DNA of 9,235 nucleotides from HGM04593 sp964423665 (GTDB lineage: Bacteria > Bacteroidota > Bacteroidia > Bacteroidales > Bacteroidaceae), in the NCBI GenBank assembly GCA_964423665.1, contig CAYRFX010000079.1, positions 1-9,235 on the forward strand. The letters are read 5' to 3'. Below the pieces are notes generated by a model, which was not told where the DNA came from, made no database searches, and was given only the letters and a program-made list of their open reading frames with translations. A program made the translations under genes and the position numbers. Shown here piece after piece: positions 6,633-9,235 of this stretch; within the stretch, counting starts at the first letter, position 1; the number at the start of each line of letters is the position of its first letter.

Positions 6633-6836
6633 ATGGCTAATGTTCTTAATGAGATTATTTCATCTATTATTTGCGTAGATCCTTGCCTCGTGTCTGGCAA
6701 ATCAACGATTAAAGCATCAATGACTATTCTTGGTGTTGTATTGGCTCCAGGTGGATTGCCTAGCAAAGTGCTAGGCGGAATCGCTGGATATGCTGTAGGC
6801 TCTAAACTTACCAATAAGGTGTTTAAACAACAGTAA
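6633..6836 (+). CDS. Small glycine-zipper membrane peptide
   Basis: From ATG 6633 the product is 67 residues: MANVLNEIISSI, a short Cys-containing stretch, then a hydrophobic Gly-rich segment ILGVVLAPGG and GGIAGYAVGSKLTN before a basic end (KVFKQQ). An in-frame GTG at 6609 would add eight residues (MFNLTFVS), but ATG 6633 follows an AT-rich leader and gives a more natural start. It probably has one or two membrane helices with glycine-zipper packing, similar in style to the C-terminus of the protein encoded just upstream. That similarity suggests a membrane partner or regulator of that protein, although a free-standing small stress peptide is equally possible. The gene lies on the same strand, 98 nt after its neighbour and 42 nt before the yaaW-type gene. 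Confidence 0.65.
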   Translation: MANVLNEIISSIICVDPCLVSGKSTIKASMTILGVVLAPGGLPSKVLGGIAGYAVGSKLTNKVFKQQ

Positions 6837-6878
6837 TTCTTAATTCTAATTTGTCTAACATTTTAATGCCATTTTCTT

Positions 6879-7628
6879 ATGAGAACTGATTTTGACCTTC
6901 AATTTCTACAGTACTGTGACAACGAAGATTTAGTTTCACTTTGCAATATCCTCATGTTTGACAACAACGGCAATTTGCGTTTAAGCGAGAGCCTTTCGAA
7001 CAGCGACAGCTGGCTTGAGTGTTTCCCATGCAAAATGAGAAACATGTGGAAAGACCTTGCATCCGAACTTCAATCCTATGGTGGTAACACCTTGCTAAAC
7101 GTGTTCCGTAATGGACAAGGCCCCTCATACGAAAGTATTGTCTACGATGTCTGTAAGCGCTTGATGGTTAAGGGAATCTCCAAGCACGACACAGCCGAGG
7201 ATATGGAACAGAAACTGCTTATCGCGGTTTCCACCAAAGCTATTGGAGAGATGAGCGAGGAACAGGCGCGCGCCATCATGGAGGATTGCGGTATTAAAGG
7301 TTACAACCATTCACGCGCAGGGCTTGTTGCAGCTATAATCGCATTACAGATGGTTAATCGCCGGTTGTTCATTGTGGTCATTAACAATGTCATGAGAATG
7401 ATTGGGCAGATACTTTTGGGACGTGGCATAATGATGGCCGGTATGGGCATTGTTTCTCGTGGGGTAAGCGTCATGTGTGGGCCTATCGGATGGATAATCT
7501 TAGGTGGATGGACTGCGTGGGATATGATGGGGCCTGCATATCGTGTAACAGTTCCAGCTGTTATTCAAGTGGCTTATATGCGTGTAAAGTATCAGTCAAT
7601 GTTGAATGCTCAAAAAGTTGCAGTATGA
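6879..7628 (+). CDS. yaaW: YaaW family protein (DUF3944 / CBP3-like chaperone domain)
   Basis: The 249-residue protein resembles E. coli YaaW along its length. The N-terminal DUF3944-type segment reads RTDFDLQFLQYCDNEDLVSL (2-21), followed by LSESLSNSDS. The middle holds ELQSYGGNTLLNVFRNGQG (63-81) and YESIVYDVCKRL, as in UPF0174 / ubiquinol-cytochrome c chaperone (CBP3)-like proteins. A Gly/Met-rich hydrophobic region (~163-215) with GPIGWIILGG precedes the diagnostic AYRVTVPAVIQVAYMR (220-235), close to AYRVTIPAVLQIACLR in YaaW. The role of the family is not established. The C-terminal hydrophobic region suggests membrane association. Its stop overlaps the next start (ATGA at 7625-7628), so translation with the M48 peptidase is probably coupled and the two products likely act together. 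Confidence 0.88.
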   Translation: MRTDFDLQFLQYCDNEDLVSLCNILMFDNNGNLRLSESLSNSDSWLECFPCKMRNMWKDLASELQSYGGNTLLNVFRNGQGPSYESIVYDVCKRLMVKGISKHDTAEDMEQKLLIAVSTKAIGEMSEEQARAIMEDCGIKGYNHSRAGLVAAIIALQMVNRRLFIVVINNVMRMIGQILLGRGIMMAGMGIVSRGVSVMCGPIGWIILGGWTAWDMMGPAYRVTVPAVIQVAYMRVKYQSMLNAQKVAV

Positions 7629-8407
7629 TAAATGCCAAGGATATTATGCACCCCAATGATTTGAAAGCTATGCAGGTTCTTCAGAAAATTCCATGCGTTG
7701 ATTCAATATGCAGGAGAATAATGGAGTATGGTTACGAGCGTATCTTTCGCGGAGAGAATCTTGCTACAATGGTCAAAGCTACGGCTCAATGTCTGCCACG
7801 AGTATTTTCTTTAATGAAGAAGACTGCGGAGTGCATTGGTATTAACACGCCTGAAGTGTACGTGTACAACGACCCAGTGATGAACGCTTTCACTTATGGC
7901 GAGACAGTTCCTTTTGTCTGCATTTCAAGTTCATGTATAGAGAAACTTGATGATGAGGAACTTATATGCTTGATGGCTCATGAGTGCGGTCATATACTAT
8001 GCAAGCATACTTTATACAATAGTGTTGTAAACTTGATTCAGGAGTTCGGGGAACGAATGGGGATTATAACACGTGGTATGTCGCAACCCATATATCTTGC
8101 ACTCCAATACTGGTCGAGGCAAAGTGAATACTCTGCAGACAGATGTGCGGCTGTTGTCGCAGGAGAAAGTGTCTTTCAACAAATGACTATGAAAATGGCA
8201 TCGGGTTTGACAGATGTCAAAAATGACTTGTACCAACTTGTTCGTCAAGCGAGAGAGTATAAGGATTTTGAGAATAAGTCTTTATGGAATAAGATTCAGC
8301 AAAACTGTCGTATGGCATTTTATTCACACCCACAGATGGTTAACCGAGCTTATGAGATTGACAGATGGAAGATTGGCCATATCTATACCAAACTGCGATG
8401 CTCATAA
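7625..8407 (+). CDS. M48-family zinc metalloprotease
   Basis: The 260-residue protein carries the M48 signature: HECGH at 119-123 in LMAHECGHILCKH (two zinc-binding His and catalytic Glu120), the third zinc ligand Glu168 in RQSEYSADRCAA, and the conserved late motif SHPQMVNRAYEID. The expected order FTYG...VCISSSCIEKLDDEEL before the HExxH is also present. Unlike HtpX it lacks four transmembrane helices and it has no signal peptide, so it looks cytosolic or peripherally bound, like a compact catalytic core. The frame is open further upstream to 7475, but that part is antisense-free shadow of the yaaW-type gene; ATG 7625 overlapping the preceding stop is the natural start. Likely substrates are the neighbouring membrane proteins, which is inference from context. 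Confidence 0.92.
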   Translation: MINAKDIMHPNDLKAMQVLQKIPCVDSICRRIMEYGYERIFRGENLATMVKATAQCLPRVFSLMKKTAECIGINTPEVYVYNDPVMNAFTYGETVPFVCISSSCIEKLDDEELICLMAHECGHILCKHTLYNSVVNLIQEFGERMGIITRGMSQPIYLALQYWSRQSEYSADRCAAVVAGESVFQQMTMKMASGLTDVKNDLYQLVRQAREYKDFENKSLWNKIQQNCRMAFYSHPQMVNRAYEIDRWKIGHIYTKLRCS

Positions 8408-8459
8408 TTAACGTTAGTATTCTTTATTTTAGTCAGTTAATTCATTTTACAATAATACT
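8406..8459. repeat. Two interleaved inverted repeats between peptidase gene and next gene
   Basis: AATTAAC (8406-8412) pairs exactly with GTTAATT (8436-8442), and AGTATT (8416-8421) pairs exactly with AATACT (8454-8459). The pairs interlock, so they are mutually exclusive hairpins or a pseudoknot. Both are AT-only or nearly so and could arise by chance in this sequence. They lie directly before the ATG at 8463. Confidence 0.25.
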
Positions 8460-8462
8460 GTT

Positions 8463-9029
8463 ATGGCTATATTAAATAATGTTGCAAATTTATGGACTAG
8501 CTTATCATTTAAAGGGAATATTAATAAAATGCGCAAGTGTCTTTTAAATTACCTAAAGAACGAGGGGATTAAGTGTGAGTTTAAAGATGGTTGGATTATT
8601 TTTGAATTTAATGACAGCATATACGAAGTTAAATTTTTAGTCGGTAGTAAATGTGCAGAATGTGTAATTGCTTTTGAGATATATGATGAGGCTTACGAAA
8701 AGTTGGAACAATATGACAAGACGTTTATTGCAGACAAGGTTAATACGGAATTGGAGAACTATGCGCCCGTATATGCTTACAATGACTCTCTTAAGGTTCG
8801 TAGTGCATTTTATTTTACTTCTAAAGCAATAATGCTTAATTTATTTATTAAACATTTTGAAGAATTGAATCAATCAGTTGAGTTAGCAATAGATATCATT
8901 AAAGACAAAATAGAGAGTGCTTCAATTGAAGAAGCAAAGAGACCAAAACAGATAGGTTTCTGTATTCCAGAGGCAACGCTTGATACAAATAATGTTGCAG
9001 CTATAAGCAATAAGAGGGGTATGTTATGA
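8463..9029 (+). CDS. Hypothetical protein, possible YbjN / type III chaperone-like fold
   Basis: The 188-residue cytoplasmic protein begins MAILNNVANLW. Residues ~22-58 show a helix then strands (MRKCLLNYLKNEGIKCEF, GWIIFEFND, IYEVKFLV). Residues ~88-147 show a helix, strands and a long helix (ADKVNTELENY, VYAYNDSLKVRSAFYF, AIMLNLFIKHFEELNQSVELAIDIIKDKI). This alternation recalls the YbjN / type III secretion chaperone-like fold, whose members bind other proteins. It is a fold-level guess and no diagnostic motif is present. The last 40 residues look disordered. The gene is on the same strand 55 nt after the peptidase gene but is clearly more AT-rich, so it may have a different origin. No Shine-Dalgarno is visible. 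Confidence 0.7.
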   Translation: MAILNNVANLWTSLSFKGNINKMRKCLLNYLKNEGIKCEFKDGWIIFEFNDSIYEVKFLVGSKCAECVIAFEIYDEAYEKLEQYDKTFIADKVNTELENYAPVYAYNDSLKVRSAFYFTSKAIMLNLFIKHFEELNQSVELAIDIIKDKIESASIEEAKRPKQIGFCIPEATLDTNNVAAISNKRGML

Positions 9030-9090
9030 GAACTATTCCAACAAATGGGAGTCTTAAATAACAGCTATCTTTACATCAACAATAAAGCTC

Positions 9091-9119
9091 GTCTCTTCTA
9101 TAGAGACTCTCTCCTATAG
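9091..9119. repeat. Inverted repeat and near-direct repeat between convergent genes
   Basis: GTCTCT (9091-9096) and AGAGAC (9102-9107) form a perfect 6-bp stem with a 5-nt loop. CTCTTCTATAG (9093-9103) recurs as CTCTCCTATAG (9109-9119) with one mismatch, 16 nt apart. The site lies between a plus-strand stop at 9029 and a minus-strand stop at 9114-9116. It may be a weak shared terminator, but no T-run flanks it on either strand. Confidence 0.35.
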
Positions 9120-9235
9120 GGCCACATTAAAGGGATTCTCTTCGTATATAACATTCAACAATTCACTCGCAATTGATGCATCACATATTCTCATAACATT
9201 ATTGTCTTCGTTGTTATACCCAAAGAAATTGACGT
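9114..9235 (-). CDS. C-terminal fragment of an unidentified convergent gene
   Basis: On the minus strand a frame is open from the window edge to TAG (complement of 9114-9116), coding for 39 residues: VNFFGYNNEDNNVMRICDASIASE and then LLNVIYEENPFNVAL. The composition (Asn, Glu, Ile, Phe) is like that of real AT-rich Bacteroidota genes and the other two minus-strand frames are interrupted. The fragment is too short to assign to a family. The gene converges on the plus-strand genes, so it marks the right boundary of that transcription block. Confidence 0.45.
   Translation of the reverse strand, partial: VNFFGYNNEDNNVMRICDASIASELLNVIYEENPFNVAL

Noticed and set aside
6554..6814. Minus-strand 86-codon frame opposite the small peptide gene
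   Set aside because: The sense-strand peptide has a coherent membrane segment and fits the operon direction; the antisense product has no recognisable feature.
7475..7624. Extension of the M48 peptidase frame 50 codons upstream
   Set aside because: It overlaps the conserved YaaW C-terminus and gives a Cys/Ser-rich stretch unlike M48 proteins; ATG 7625 is the natural start.
8214..8411. 65-codon plus-strand frame inside the peptidase gene
   Set aside because: It lies within the conserved M48 C-terminus in another frame and has no independent support.
1..9235. CRISPR array, tRNA or complete insertion sequence
   Set aside because: No regularly spaced repeat array, cloverleaf-like tRNA or transposase with terminal repeats was seen by eye on either strand.

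Overview
The window looks like accessory chromosome of a member of the Bacteroidota (Bacteroides/Prevotella type). Three things suggest this. A fragment of the characteristic Bacteroides tyrosine-recombinase N-terminus lies at the left edge. The start codons sit behind AT-rich leaders with no Shine-Dalgarno sequence. A TAnnTTTG-type -7 promoter element precedes the regulator gene. No phage structural genes, tRNA, rRNA, CRISPR array or complete insertion sequence is visible.

Left edge (1-363): the C-terminal tail of a Lys/Gln/Glu-rich protein, probably from a mobile element, then only the first ~45 codons of a tyrosine integrase. The integrase is cut off at about 340-345, which looks like the junction between an older integrative element and the AT-rich island that follows.

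Region A (364-5303, AT-rich) begins with a WYL-domain transcription regulator. A tightly packed four-gene operon follows: a glycine-zipper membrane protein, a GHKL (histidine-kinase-type) ATPase, a receiver-domain protein with an unusual C-terminal extension, and a small acidic protein. The genes overlap by 1 nt and 4 nt or are 11 nt apart, and the operon ends at a strong intrinsic terminator (5257-5303). My reading, an inference, is a two-component-like conflict or defence module: ATPase plus receiver as the switch, the membrane protein as a possible effector, and WYL as the local regulator. It recalls the logic of Detocs-type systems but has a different gene set.

Region B (5304-8407, visibly higher G+C) carries a second set: a protein joining a possible Mrr-like QxK nuclease domain to a long glycine-zipper membrane region, a 67-residue glycine-zipper peptide, a YaaW-family (DUF3944/CBP3-like) protein, and an M48-type zinc metalloprotease whose start overlaps the YaaW stop. 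An AT-rich gene of possible YbjN/type III chaperone-like fold (8463-9029) follows on the same strand. These may be a membrane-associated stress or conflict operon with proteolytic control; that is also inference.

Right edge (9030-9235): a short gap with an inverted repeat, then the C-terminal end of a convergent minus-strand gene that runs off the window.
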